Below are positions 36,898 to 46,065 of a DNA stretch of 64,000 nt, one piece after another (position 1 is the first letter of the stretch; the number at the start of each line of letters is the position of its first letter). Under the pieces are notes generated by a model, which made no database searches, was not told where the DNA came from, and was given only the letters and a program-made list of their open reading frames with translations. The translations under genes and the position numbers were made by a program. The DNA comes from Planctomycetaceae bacterium (GTDB lineage Bacteria > Planctomycetota > Planctomycetia > Pirellulales > Lacipirellulaceae), in contig QIKP01000054.1 of NCBI GenBank assembly GCA_003233055.1, positions 1 to 64,000 of the forward strand, written 5' to 3'.

Positions 36898-39243
36898 ATG
36901 GATCATTCATTCGAGCAACTCAACAAGGCTCAGCGCCAAGCCGTTTTGCATGTCGACGGACCGCTGTTGATCTTGGCGGGGCCTGGTAGTGGAAAGACGC
37001 GGGTTGTCACGCACAGGATCGCCCATCTCCTTAGCCAAGGCGTCTCGCCTCGGCAAATCCTGGCCCTCACGTTCACGAACAAAGCTGCCAGCGAAATGCG
37101 TCATCGGGTCGATTCGCTCGCGCCGGGGCAGCCTGTTTGGGTCAGCACCTTCCACCGTTTCGGTGCCCGGCTGCTTCGCGAGCATGGCGAGCTCGTCGGG
37201 TTGGCCCCCCATTTCACGATCTACGACACCTCCGACGCCAAGCAAGTCATCAAGCGCGTTGTCGAGGCCGAAGAAATCCAGACGATGCACTATTCCCCCG
37301 CGCGCATCGCCGCAGCGATTAGCGATGCCAAGAACAAGCTCGTCACCGCCGAGGACTACGAAGCCCGATCTGGTTCCCCTCTTTCTCAAATCGTCGCGAA
37401 AGTCTATCCCGCCTATCAAAAGCGATTGCTCCAATCGGCAGCCGTCGACTTCGACGATCTGTTGATGCACGTCGCGCAGCTTCTCTTTCAGAATCCAGAA
37501 GTTCGGGCCGACCTGGACGATCGGTTTCGATACGTGATGGTCGACGAGTACCAAGACACGAATAAAGCGCAGTACGTCATCCTCCGAGCGCTGTCGGTCG
37601 ATCATCCCAACCTGGCGGCGACCGGCGATCCCGATCAGTCGATTTATGGCTGGCGGGGTGCCGACATCAGCAACATCCTCGATTTTGAAAACGACTTCCC
37701 TCAGGTGCAAGTGGTTCGCCTGGAGCAAAATTATCGCAGCACCCAACGGATCCTCCGCGTTGCCGATGAACTGATCGCTCACAACACCCAGCGCAAAAAA
37801 AAGTCACTCTTCACCGAAAACGAAGAAGGGGCACCGGTCCGCATGGTCCGGTACTCCGACCAAGACAAGGAAGCGGAGGGAATTGCTCGGGAGATTCGGG
37901 ACGCGCTTGCGAAGGGAACACGGACGGCAAACGACTTTGCCATCTTTTACCGGGTCAATGCGCTCTCCCGAGCGTTGGAAAAGGCGCTCCGCGCCGCAGG
38001 TGTGCCGTACCAGATGATCCGTGGGCAAGAGTTTTTTGGGCGGCGCGAGATCAAAGACATCCTCGCCTACTGCCAACTGGCAAACAACCCGAGCGATGAC
38101 CTCGCCTTTGAACGATCGGTCAAAGCTCCTTCGCGGGGTGTTGGGAAAAAATCGATCGAGCGGCTTCACGACCAGGCCTACCGCCATGGAAGATCGCTTC
38201 TCGAATCGGCCCGCATGGCGAGCGACATCGAAGGTCTTCCGAAACGGGCTGTCGGGCAACTTGCCAAATTTGTCGACCTCATCGATCGAGCCTCTCAGAT
38301 CGCCCATCGATCGGTGGAGGAAGTGATTGGGACCGTGATTTCGGAATCGGGCTACGAAGAGCAGCTCCGGAAAAGTGACGACATTGAAGACCAATCGCGA
38401 CTCGAAAACATCCAGGAACTCCTGACCGATGCACGGCAATTTGATGAAGAGGCGGAAAAAGACTCGACCCTGCAAGGAGGCCTGGAGGCATACCTGGAAC
38501 GAACTTGGCTCGTCAACGAGACCGACGACTGGGAACAGGAGGCGGAAAAAGTCACCCTCATGACGCTACACGCCGCCAAAGGATTGGAATTCCCGTTTGT
38601 TTTTATCGTCGCGATGGAAGATGGCATTTTGCCGCACGAGCGATCCCAGGAAGACTTCTCGCAACTCGAAGAAGAACGCCGGCTGGCGTTTGTCGGCATC
38701 ACGCGTGCCAAGAGCCATCTGCAATTGAGCAACGTCCAGACGCGCGATTACCGTGGCCAAAGGCGAGTGGCGATCCCGAGTAGCTTCCTCATGGAAATCC
38801 CCAGCCACGACCTCGAATGGACCGACGCCCGAACACCGGTGCCCGATTTCTCCGAGGACGACTCCAAGGACGACTGGGAGGACGAGATCTGGCAAGAGGA
38901 AGCCGACACCACGACGCTCGTCGAAGTCTGCCATGGCGAAGATGGCCAGGATCGGGACGAGGAAGCGAGTGCCGACGACCCAGCCAGGTTTCAGGTCGTC
39001 GCTGCGGCCATGGTCACCACGGCCGCCAAGCTTGCCGGACAAACCAAAGCCACCACCGGCCCCAAGGTTTCGCCCGACCTGTTCCATCGCGGGATGACCG
39101 TTGTCCATCCTGAATTCGGCCCAGGAAAAATCACCGTCCTGAGCGGTGCCGGCAAGGGACGCAAAGCGACGGTTCAGTTCGCTACCGCCGGGGAAAGAAA
39201 ATTCGTCCTGGAATACAGCCAACTCCGCCCGGTCCGGGGCTAA
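36898..39243 (+). CDS. pcrA: UvrD/PcrA-type superfamily 1 DNA helicase
   Basis: A 781-residue 3'-5' helicase acting in repair and replication. Motifs in order: Q-motif and Walker A (LNKAQRQAV...LILAGPGSGKTRVVTHRI), Ia (LALTFTNKAASEM), Walker B (YVMVDEYQDTNKAQY), III (AATGDPDQSIYGWRGAD), IV (VVRLEQNYRSTQRIL), V (VTLMTLHAAKGLEFPFVFI) and VI (EERRLAFVGITRAK). Residues about 735-781 (RGMTVVHPEFGPGKITVLSG) form the UvrD/PcrA Tudor-like tail that binds RNA polymerase. An acidic insert (FSEDDSKDDWEDEIWQEEAD) lies at about 645-690. UvrD and PcrA cannot be separated by eye; the tail favours PcrA. Length is normal. Confidence 0.93.
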   Translation: MDHSFEQLNKAQRQAVLHVDGPLLILAGPGSGKTRVVTHRIAHLLSQGVSPRQILALTFTNKAASEMRHRVDSLAPGQPVWVSTFHRFGARLLREHGELVGLAPHFTIYDTSDAKQVIKRVVEAEEIQTMHYSPARIAAAISDAKNKLVTAEDYEARSGSPLSQIVAKVYPAYQKRLLQSAAVDFDDLLMHVAQLLFQNPEVRADLDDRFRYVMVDEYQDTNKAQYVILRALSVDHPNLAATGDPDQSIYGWRGADISNILDFENDFPQVQVVRLEQNYRSTQRILRVADELIAHNTQRKKKSLFTENEEGAPVRMVRYSDQDKEAEGIAREIRDALAKGTRTANDFAIFYRVNALSRALEKALRAAGVPYQMIRGQEFFGRREIKDILAYCQLANNPSDDLAFERSVKAPSRGVGKKSIERLHDQAYRHGRSLLESARMASDIEGLPKRAVGQLAKFVDLIDRASQIAHRSVEEVIGTVISESGYEEQLRKSDDIEDQSRLENIQELLTDARQFDEEAEKDSTLQGGLEAYLERTWLVNETDDWEQEAEKVTLMTLHAAKGLEFPFVFIVAMEDGILPHERSQEDFSQLEEERRLAFVGITRAKSHLQLSNVQTRDYRGQRRVAIPSSFLMEIPSHDLEWTDARTPVPDFSEDDSKDDWEDEIWQEEADTTTLVEVCHGEDGQDRDEEASADDPARFQVVAAAMVTTAAKLAGQTKATTGPKVSPDLFHRGMTVVHPEFGPGKITVLSGAGKGRKATVQFATAGERKFVLEYSQLRPVRG

Positions 39244-39337
39244 ACCAGGGCGAGCCGGCTCGCTTTCTGGAGGACGTCGGACGTTCGTTGTGTTACACTG
39301 GGGGGTTCTTCGCCATCGCCTAGCCTCCCCCTCGCCA

Positions 39338-40573
39338 ATGACCTCTCCCACTCCCAGTCCGTTTGTCTTCTTCACCTGCCAGCCCGGGGCAGAGCCTGCG
39401 CTCAAGCGGGAGTTGGCCGTCATGGAACCCGAATGGCGACTCGCGTTTTCTCGTCCTGGGTTCGTCAGTTTTAAGTGCGCCGAGTCGGCCCCCCCGAATC
39501 CCACAGGGGGGCGAATGCCCGTGTTCGCCCGAACGCGATCCATCTCGCTAGGTCGGGTGAGCGATTCCTCTTTGGAAGAATCCTCCCGAGTGGTATGGCA
39601 GTTGGAGGGGCTTCGTGCATGGATCGGTTCGTCTCCGATTGGCGGGCTACACGTCTGGCAGCGCGACACGCAGTTGCCGGGCGAGGGAGATTTCGAACCG
39701 AGCGTCACACCGCTGGCCGAAGAAGTCCGAAAATCACTTCTGGCTGCCGCTAGGGAGACCGACGGCATAAAGATACCTGGAGGACTCGATTCTTCGATAG
39801 CGCCACAAGGCGCAGCGGTGGTCGATGTCGTGCTGGTAGCCCCCAACGAATGGTACGTCGGCTGGCATCGCGCGGAGTCGCGAATCGAGCGGTGGCCCGG
39901 CGGCATGTTACCGGTTGCCGCGCCCGAGGATGCGATCTCGCGTGCGTACCTCAAGATGGAAGAGGCGCTTCGATGGACGGCGTTTCCGGCAGAGCGGGGG
40001 GACCAATGGGTCGAACTGGGCTGCGCGCCAGGCGGGTCGTGCCAAGCGCTGGTCGATCGCGGCTTTCGGGTCATCGGCATCGATCCTGCGGAGGTAGAAG
40101 AACCTCTTGCCCGCCATCCCCAGTTCCAGCACTTGCGCAAACGATCGGCCGAGGTTCAGCTCACGGAACTCGCGAAGGTACGATGGCTCGCCGCCGACTT
40201 GAGCGCGACTCCGCAATACACGCTCGACGCGGTGGAAGAAATCGTTCGGCATCCGGCAACCTCCATTCGAGGGCTGGCACTCACGCTCAAGCTCACTTCC
40301 TGGGAGCTAGCCACACCGGAAAAAATGCAGCAGTACGTCAAGCGAGTACAATCGTGGGGATTCCACGACGTCCGATTGCGGCAACTTCTTCATAATCGTC
40401 GTGAAATATTCCTTGCCGCCCTTCGGAGTCGCGGCCAGCGCCGAATGACACGCCGTCGCAAGCGGCAGAAGACCGACTCGCGCGGCCCCCAAGAAGCGGC
40501 CTCCCATCCGCCAACGGACAACCTCCGTTTCGACGCGCCGATCGAGCAAGTTTCTCGTCACCACTTCCGCTAG
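39338..40573 (+). CDS. RlmM-like SAM-dependent rRNA methyltransferase
   Basis: A 411-residue protein. The N-terminal half (FVFFTCQPGAEPALKRELAV) is THUMP-like RNA-binding. The C-terminal half is an FtsJ/RrmJ-type methyltransferase: WVELGCAPGGSCQALVDRGF with FRVIGIDPAEV (SAM loop and acidic residue), VRWLAADLSATPQYTL (the D of the K-D-K-E set), LALTLKLTSWELATPEKMQQ (second Lys), and VRLRQLLHNRREIFLAAL (Glu). This is the layout of RlmM, which 2'-O-methylates C2498 of 23S rRNA in E. coli. The basic tail (RRMTRRRKRQKTDSR) follows. Frame and start: ATG at 39338, 94 bases after the helicase stop. Confidence 0.82.
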   Translation: MTSPTPSPFVFFTCQPGAEPALKRELAVMEPEWRLAFSRPGFVSFKCAESAPPNPTGGRMPVFARTRSISLGRVSDSSLEESSRVVWQLEGLRAWIGSSPIGGLHVWQRDTQLPGEGDFEPSVTPLAEEVRKSLLAAARETDGIKIPGGLDSSIAPQGAAVVDVVLVAPNEWYVGWHRAESRIERWPGGMLPVAAPEDAISRAYLKMEEALRWTAFPAERGDQWVELGCAPGGSCQALVDRGFRVIGIDPAEVEEPLARHPQFQHLRKRSAEVQLTELAKVRWLAADLSATPQYTLDAVEEIVRHPATSIRGLALTLKLTSWELATPEKMQQYVKRVQSWGFHDVRLRQLLHNRREIFLAALRSRGQRRMTRRRKRQKTDSRGPQEAASHPPTDNLRFDAPIEQVSRHHFR

Positions 40574-40590
40574 CCGATCGGGCAAACTCC

Positions 40591-41940
40591 ATGCCTAGGC
40601 GCAATCCTCTGTTTGTAAAAAAGCGCGGCGCGCGCCGGACCAGCACACGGATGGTCGGCCACTGGAGTGAACTGCTGCTAAGCCTATCGCTGGTCGTGGT
40701 GGGGGGGGGAATTCTTACGCTTCACGTCGTTCGTGTGATGCTCCCAGAGTGGCGCGCCACCCAAGAACTCCGAGGCCTGGAACCGACGACTTGCCAAATC
40801 ATCGATTCGAGCATCTTTCAACGCCGCATGCCCCTTGCCGTTGCCGAGTTCGGACTGAAGATCAAGGCATCGCGAATTTCTGAAGAAGGCCTCGCTCCCC
40901 CTGTTTGGATCGATCTGGGCTTCCGCGGCTTTACGCCGAGCCGCGCCGATGCGACGCATTTGGCGCAGTGGTACAAGCCGGGCGACGAATTCCCCTGTTG
41001 GTTCGACCCGGACGATCCTTCCCGGCTATTGCTGCGCCGGCCTTATCGCTGGTGGCCTCTGGCGGTCGCGCTGATCCCGGCCTCCCTGTTGGCGGTAGGG
41101 ATATGGGGTATCGTGGCGTCGCTGATGCAGGTCGCCACTTCGGCCGAACGGCGAAGTTTGGTGGTCGTCAAAGCCGTAGGACGCGACCCGCGACGCCATG
41201 GCCCCACAAGTGCTGCAACGCTCCCGGCATCCGCTACCGAGGGAACAAGCCTCGGACTCCAAGGTGCCTACCGTCTACCGATCGCGGGGACCGCTTGGCG
41301 CACGCTTGGATTATTTTTCGTTTGCGTCATCTGGAATGCGCTGCTGGCGTACTTCGGCTACATCGCATCGGGCCAATTTCTACGAGGCGACCCGGTTTGG
41401 CTTGCCTTGGGACTGGTGGTCGCTCTCGGCTTGGTCGGAGTTTGGTTGGCGTTCCACTCGGTGCGTGAACTGTGGGAACGGCGCGGGGTAGGCCCCACGC
41501 AGATTGAAGTCTCCGAACATCCCCTCACACTAGGCGGGGAGTACCACGCCCATCTATTACAGACGGGCAAGATGGAATTGCGCACGCTGCGTCTCTGCCT
41601 TATCTGCGAAGAATCGGCCAGTTACCAACAAGGGACCGACTCGCGCACGTCGGTCGAAACGGTTTATCGTCGGGAGCTGCGGAAGTGGCGCAGTCTAAAA
41701 ATGAGACCAGGAGAACCTTTTGAGGCCGAATGGAGCTTTCAGATTCCCCGAGACGCGATGCACTCGTTTCGCTCCCCCAACAACGAAATTCGCTGGCTCC
41801 TGGTGGTCGAGGGAACAACCACGCAAGGACAGTCGCTGCTGCGCCGTTTCTCCCTGAGTGTCTGGCCACGTTCGCACGACCCGTCGGCCATTGATGCATT
41901 GGCCCGCTCTGCCTTCGAGCCCTCCGAGGGAATCTTATGA
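40591..41940 (+). CDS. DUF3592-like membrane protein with arrestin-like C-terminal domain
   Basis: A 449-residue protein with four membrane helices: about 28-50 (SELLLSLSLVVVGGGILTLH), 150-178 (WWPLAVALIPASLLAVGIWG), 232-256 and 262-288. Between helices 1 and 2 is a globular segment (LEPTTCQIIDSSIFQRRMPL, then WYKPGDEFPCWFDPDDPSRL), the pattern of DUF3592, in which a strand pair is followed by a helix and 'Y.PG..v.c.yDP..P'. The C-terminal about 160 residues (HPLTLGGEYHAHLLQTGKME, AEWSFQIPRDAMHSFRSPNN, EIRWLLVVEG) resemble an arrestin-like beta sandwich. Its stop overlaps the next gene's start (ATGA, 41937-41940). Role unknown. Confidence 0.65.
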   Translation: MPRRNPLFVKKRGARRTSTRMVGHWSELLLSLSLVVVGGGILTLHVVRVMLPEWRATQELRGLEPTTCQIIDSSIFQRRMPLAVAEFGLKIKASRISEEGLAPPVWIDLGFRGFTPSRADATHLAQWYKPGDEFPCWFDPDDPSRLLLRRPYRWWPLAVALIPASLLAVGIWGIVASLMQVATSAERRSLVVVKAVGRDPRRHGPTSAATLPASATEGTSLGLQGAYRLPIAGTAWRTLGLFFVCVIWNALLAYFGYIASGQFLRGDPVWLALGLVVALGLVGVWLAFHSVRELWERRGVGPTQIEVSEHPLTLGGEYHAHLLQTGKMELRTLRLCLICEESASYQQGTDSRTSVETVYRRELRKWRSLKMRPGEPFEAEWSFQIPRDAMHSFRSPNNEIRWLLVVEGTTTQGQSLLRRFSLSVWPRSHDPSAIDALARSAFEPSEGIL

Positions 41941-42386
41941 ATGCTTCCCCCCGACACCTCGCCAGCGGAGCGTCGCCCCTCGCCGATATTCGCGTCGAGT
42001 CGTCCGATACCCCTTTCGCGCCAGGTTCCCTACTGCGGGGCAGCTTTGCCGTCGCGGAGTCGGAGTCGAGCCAAGTTCGGTCGGCCGAGCTATCGGTCGT
42101 TTGGTATACGGCCGGTAAGGGAGAAGAGGACTTTGGCGTGCAGTACTTCGAGCGATTTTCGACCGAAGGCCCCGACGCCGTCGACCTCTCTCGCCGGCGC
42201 GAATTCCGGACACTGCTGCCCGATTTTCCGTTGAGCTACGACGGGGCGATTGTGAAAGTCTGTTGGTGCGCAAGGCTGCGACTGTTTCTAAAACGGGGCA
42301 GGCAGCATGTCATCGAAGCGGGCTTTCGGTTAGGCGAAGTCTCGCCCGCCAAGGCGCTGGAACAGGAATCCGCCTCCGATAACTAG
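41937..42386 (+). CDS. Small arrestin-like protein of unknown function
   Basis: A 149-residue soluble protein. Predicted beta strands fit an arrestin or Spo0M-like sandwich: DTPFAPGSLLRGSFAVAESE, VRSAELSVVWYTAGKGEEDF, FRTLLPDFPLSYDGAIVKVC, WCARLRLFLKRGRQHVIEAG. The 'P..P.SY.G...V.W..R' stretch resembles the arrestin second half. It overlaps the upstream gene by four bases (translational coupling), which itself ends in an arrestin-like domain, so the two may form one module. The next gene, a P-loop ATPase, begins 22 bases downstream. No function assigned. Confidence 0.6.
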   Translation: MNASPRHLASGASPLADIRVESSDTPFAPGSLLRGSFAVAESESSQVRSAELSVVWYTAGKGEEDFGVQYFERFSTEGPDAVDLSRRREFRTLLPDFPLSYDGAIVKVCWCARLRLFLKRGRQHVIEAGFRLGEVSPAKALEQESASDN

Positions 42387-42408
42387 TCCTCGTCGAAAAC
42401 GTAACGCC

Positions 42409-43002
42409 ATGATTGCCCCTTCCCGTTTTTTGAACCCCTTCGCCACCTGTTGGACGAATCCTGGGATCGTTGCCTACCAGGCGAGTCACCACGACACGCC
42501 AGAGAGACTCGTCAACCAACTGTCGCAGCAGCAATGGCAGGGAGAGATCGTCGGTCCGCATGGCATGGGAAAGTCAACCTTGCTCCATGCGATGGAACCG
42601 CTCGCGATCGCTGGGGGAAAAAATTGGCTCCGAATCGACCTGCAGAATCGCGGCGGCCAAAGCGATAGGCGGCGCCTGGGTGCCATGGATCTGGAGCCGG
42701 CTTCCCTGCTAGTCGTCGACGGCTTCGAGCAACTCACACCGTTCCATCAGCGGCAAGTCCGCCGGCGTTGCCGGCGCGCCGGGGCGGGGTTCCTGGTCAC
42801 CTCCCATGCTCCAACGGGATTGCCCCTGCTCACCAAACTAGCCCCCGACCAGGAGCTGGCTTTGGCCTGTTTTCGAAGCTTGACCGCCGACCGATCGACC
42901 CCAGTCACCGAATCGGATGTCCGTATCGCCTTCCATGCATACAATGGGAATATCCGCGAGTTGCTCTTTGACCTCTACGACCTGCACGAACGGCGCAGCT
43001 AG
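42409..43002 (+). CDS. Small P-loop ATPase of unknown function
   Basis: A 197-residue STAND/AAA-like ATPase. Walker A is GPHGMGKST at residues 49-57; Walker B is ASLLVVDGFEQLTPFHQRQV (residues about 98-112, with Asp 104); a sensor-like LVTSHAPTG follows at about 129. The C-terminal RELLFDLYDLHERRS is helical. The N-terminal SRFLNPFATCWTNPGIVAYQ precedes the core and is of unknown fold. It is the last of a three-gene unit with the DUF3592/arrestin-like proteins. It lacks the ABC signature motif and is not a transport ATPase by sequence. Confidence 0.7.
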   Translation: MIAPSRFLNPFATCWTNPGIVAYQASHHDTPERLVNQLSQQQWQGEIVGPHGMGKSTLLHAMEPLAIAGGKNWLRIDLQNRGGQSDRRRLGAMDLEPASLLVVDGFEQLTPFHQRQVRRRCRRAGAGFLVTSHAPTGLPLLTKLAPDQELALACFRSLTADRSTPVTESDVRIAFHAYNGNIRELLFDLYDLHERRS

Positions 43003-43427
43003 GTTGCTTGGGCGAGGTTGGAAGAGGAACGACGAAGGCCCGTATCGCGTAGGAAGAGGGGATCTCTCGGTGCCCCAACGGCTTGCCAACAAGATGTCGA
43101 GTGCTATCGCTGGACAAAATCGGAGCCAGCCTCGAGTGGCGCAACTTGTTCTCCACGATCCACTTATGCCACATCCGATCGCCTGTGTTGTTTTTTCGCC
43201 ACCTGCCCGACGTCCCCCCTCGCGCTAGACTAGAATGAGAGTATCGGACGACAGGCTCCGGGACGGGCGGTTCGACGGCAAAACTTCGCTAACCCCGATT
43301 TCTTGCCCAAATAGAAGTTACTTCCATTTGCCAAATTGGCCTGGAGAATCGGTTGTCAAACGATTCCCGGGAAGGTCAGATGGTAGTGAGTGATTTATTC
43401 TCTTCCAAAACCAGTGAGCCTGTAGAA
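43003..43427. other. 425-base gap with nothing clear
   Basis: No gene, repeat or hairpin is evident. A promoter for the Tyr-rich secreted protein is expected here, but no clear -35/-10 pair is seen. Confidence 0.4.
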
Positions 43428-44318
43428 ATGAAAAACTTGACCTCGACAACTCTCTTCGCTCTGGCAGCCGCCACGGTGATGATGATGGCCCCACGGGCGG
43501 CCCAAGCTCAGTGTACGACGTGCGTTACACCACAGGTTGCCTACTCGCCCGTCGTCTACAATAACTACGCCTACGAGGGTTGGTACCTGGGAAAATACCT
43601 CGGCCGGGCCACCCGAGGCCTGTTTGGCGTGGCGCCGGCTGCCGCCTATCAAGCTGGCTATCCGGCGACGTACGCAACGCCTTACGCGGCCCCAGCCACT
43701 TACGCCGCCGCCTATCCTCGGACCTACGGGGTCGGCTTCCGGAGAGCCCATACCGTCGGCTACGCCCCGGCCTACTCCTACGCCGTTGCACGACCGGCGA
43801 CCTACACGAGCTCGCCTAGTTGCTGCACTCAGACAACCTACCGCCCTGTCGTGATGCAGGCGGTGCATGATCAGGCGACTTGCTGCAATAGTTGCAATAG
43901 CGGCGGCACGGTGGGACAGGCGATCTACCAACCGAGCACCCCAGCGAGTTGCCCCAGTTGTGCGACCGCTAGCCATGCTGCTCCGCTGGCGGGAGCCGGA
44001 CCAACCAATGCACCCTCGCTACCGTCGCACAGCCCTGCCCCGCCATCGACCTTCCGCCGAGAGAAGCCGATGACCGAGGCTCCCGCGACGCTCGACCCGA
44101 TCCCCGCGGAAGAAAGCAGCTTCGAGGAACAGAACGCCGGTGCGTGGGACGCGCCGCTGCTTCTCGACCCGAACGACCGACTGACCAAGCGACCGACCGC
44201 ACCCGTTTGGGCGGCCGTTTACAAGAAGTCGGCCGACACCTCCCAGACAACGTCCGGTGCGGCTGCTCGGTCGGTTAGCCAATCGAAGCAGACTATCGGC
44301 TGGACTTCGGGCCGTTAG
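43428..44318 (+). CDS. Secreted Ala/Tyr/Pro-rich protein
   Basis: A 296-residue exported protein. MKNLTSTTLFALAAATVMMM with APRAAQAQ is a signal peptide cleaved after AQA. The mature protein has a low-complexity middle of repeated Tyr-Ala-Pro units (YPATYATPYAAPATYAAAYP) and several CxxC pairs (QCTTCVTP, CCNSCNSG, CPSCATAS) that could bind metal or form disulfides. The Pro-rich C-terminal 100 residues end SKQTIGWTSGR. No family recognised; proteins of this type are lineage-specific in planctomycetes and often surface-associated. A perfect intrinsic terminator follows 28 bases after the stop, so it is probably transcribed alone. Confidence 0.75.
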   Translation: MKNLTSTTLFALAAATVMMMAPRAAQAQCTTCVTPQVAYSPVVYNNYAYEGWYLGKYLGRATRGLFGVAPAAAYQAGYPATYATPYAAPATYAAAYPRTYGVGFRRAHTVGYAPAYSYAVARPATYTSSPSCCTQTTYRPVVMQAVHDQATCCNSCNSGGTVGQAIYQPSTPASCPSCATASHAAPLAGAGPTNAPSLPSHSPAPPSTFRREKPMTEAPATLDPIPAEESSFEEQNAGAWDAPLLLDPNDRLTKRPTAPVWAAVYKKSADTSQTTSGAAARSVSQSKQTIGWTSGR

Positions 44319-44345
44319 GCAAAACCATCACCACGGATCGATCTG

Positions 44346-44385
44346 CTAAGCCGCAAGCCTCGTTCGCTTGCGGCTTAGTTTTTTT
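44346..44385 (+). terminator. Rho-independent terminator
   Basis: A perfect 13-base stem CTAAGCCGCAAGC (44346-44358) and GCTTGCGGCTTAG (44366-44378) with a 7-base loop is followed by seven T. It sits directly downstream of the secreted Tyr-rich protein gene. Confidence 0.95.
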
Positions 44386-44387
44386 GT

Positions 44388-44706
44388 GACCGTTCACAGA
44401 ATCCGAGGCAAAGAAAACCACGAATAAAAGCTATTTGTGTCGATTCATGAAATTCGTGGTTCACTTTTCCGACTCGCAAACGGGTACTCTGTTTCTTTGC
44501 GTCTTGGCGTGAGGCTTATTTCCCAGGCGTTGGGAGTCGGCAGCCGATTGTCTCACGCAAAGGCACGGAGGCGCAAAGGAAGAAAAGAATTGGCCGCAGA
44601 TGAACGCGGATGTTCGGTTGAACGCTAATCGGCACTAATCAACGCTAATTGGATGAGTGAAGATTAGCGAAGATTCGTGTTCCCTCTTTTGATTCATGAA
44701 CGGTTA
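44388..44706. repeat. CGTTCAC/GTGAACG palindromic element, long copy
   Basis: GACCGTTCACAGAATCCGAG begins immediately after the terminator T-run, and TTCATGAACGGTTA ends it. Inside are AAAACCACGAAT and AAATTCGTGGTTCACTT, and the CGCAAAGGCACGGAGGCGCA and GGCCGCAGATGAACGCGGAT words also seen at 16021-16420. No gene is supported in 44319-44734. Confidence 0.7.
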
Positions 44707-44734
44707 CGCCTTTTTTTGCGCCGCCGTACTATCC

Positions 44735-45877
44735 TCAATCCGTACGATTCTCTAACAGATCGTCGAGTTCCTGCTTGAGTCTTGGAAGGATTTCGGTGTA
44801 AGAAAACTGCCCGACCGGTTCGCCGGCCCGCTTGAGATTCACGTAGCTCGGCCCGCACCAAAGGCCCAGGTCGGCATCGTCGGTCTCGCCCGGGCCATTC
44901 ACTCGGCAGCCCATCACGGCGATCGTGAGGGCGTGGTCGGCCGCGTAGCGCGTCAGCTCTTTGACTTGCTGAGCCAACTCGACAAACGCTTCGTTTTCGA
45001 CTCGACTGCAACTAGGGCAACTGATGATGTTGAGCGTGTCGAGTCCGAAATCGACCACCGAACGGACCCGCCCCTCTCGGATATCATCCAAAATGGCCCG
45101 CCCGGCCTCGATCTCTTCATGCTTGCGATCGTTGGGAACGGTGAGCGAAACCCGAATCGTATCGCCTATCCCGCGGCTAATCAGCTGCTCGAAGGCGATG
45201 CGAGTCTTGATCACGCCATCGGGTGGTAACCCCGCTTCGGTCACTCCCAGATGCAACGGCACCTCAGGACGCTGCGCCGCGAAACGCTGATTCATCGCAA
45301 TCACCTCCTGAGGATCGGAGTCCTTGAGCGACACGCAGTAGCGGGTCATCCCGAGGCGATCGAGAACGTCACAATGCTCTACGGCACTTTCGATCATCGG
45401 CGAGATCGAATCGTCGGTAGCAAACTTTTCTCGCTTCGCGGGATCGACGCTGCCACAATTCACACCGATGCGTATCGCACAGTCATGGTCCATCGCAACG
45501 CGGGCTAAGAACTCGACCTTCTCTTGCCATGGCTTCGCGCGCTCGTGGTGGTAAAGATGCCCCGGGTTGTAGCGGAGCTTGTCGACGTACGGCGCGACCT
45601 GCTCGGCCAGCCGGTAGTTCTCCTGCAAGTCGACCGCCAGATTGGCTTCGGTCTGGTTGCGAATCTCGGCGAGGGCGGCCGCGTCCTTCGCGCTATCCAC
45701 AGCCACTCGGACGATGTCAGCACCGGCTCGCTCGAGGTCGAGTACCTGAGCCACCGTGGCATCGATATCTTGAGTCGACGTGGCGGTCATGCTCTGCACG
45801 GCGATGGCGTGACCCGCGCCAATCGTGACTCGGCCAATGCGGACGGCGCGGGTGGGATTTCGTTCGATCTTTGCCAT
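44735..45877 (-). CDS. ispG: 4-hydroxy-3-methylbut-2-en-1-yl diphosphate synthase
   Basis: A 380-residue [4Fe-4S] enzyme of the MEP isoprenoid pathway, converting methylerythritol cyclodiphosphate to HMBPP. The N-terminal TIM barrel contains [20 protein letters not shown], the conserved ADIVRVAV and KLRYNPGHL. The C-terminal cluster domain has cysteines in [17 protein letters not shown] and [20 protein letters not shown]. Length is that of the short bacterial form. The start is the ATG at 45877 ([15 protein letters not shown]). It indicates that this organism makes isoprenoids by the MEP route. Confidence 0.96.
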   Translation of the reverse strand: MAKIERNPTRAVRIGRVTIGAGHAIAVQSMTATSTQDIDATVAQVLDLERAGADIVRVAVDSAKDAAALAEIRNQTEANLAVDLQENYRLAEQVAPYVDKLRYNPGHLYHHERAKPWQEKVEFLARVAMDHDCAIRIGVNCGSVDPAKREKFATDDSISPMIESAVEHCDVLDRLGMTRYCVSLKDSDPQEVIAMNQRFAAQRPEVPLHLGVTEAGLPPDGVIKTRIAFEQLISRGIGDTIRVSLTVPNDRKHEEIEAGRAILDDIREGRVRSVVDFGLDTLNIISCPSCSRVENEAFVELAQQVKELTRYAADHALTIAVMGCRVNGPGETDDADLGLWCGPSYVNLKRAGEPVGQFSYTEILPRLKQELDDLLENRTD

Positions 45878-46065
45878 GGTTGCTCAGGTTCTTCCGTCGC
45901 TATTCCGACGAGACGTCGCTCGTCGGCTACCTAGTGCGAGCCGCACACGCATGTTCCGGTCACGGCGCTGCTATTTCAGCGTCAAACGATTGCTTTAGCG
46001 GAACATCCGAGTGATCACTGCTCTAAAGGGGAAACCTTCAGCTTAGCCGAAATGGCGAACGACGT

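Noticed and set aside
38566-40140. A 524-codon open frame on the minus strand
   Set aside because: It lies wholly opposite the helicase and methyltransferase genes, which have clear motifs; the frame has no recognisable protein features.
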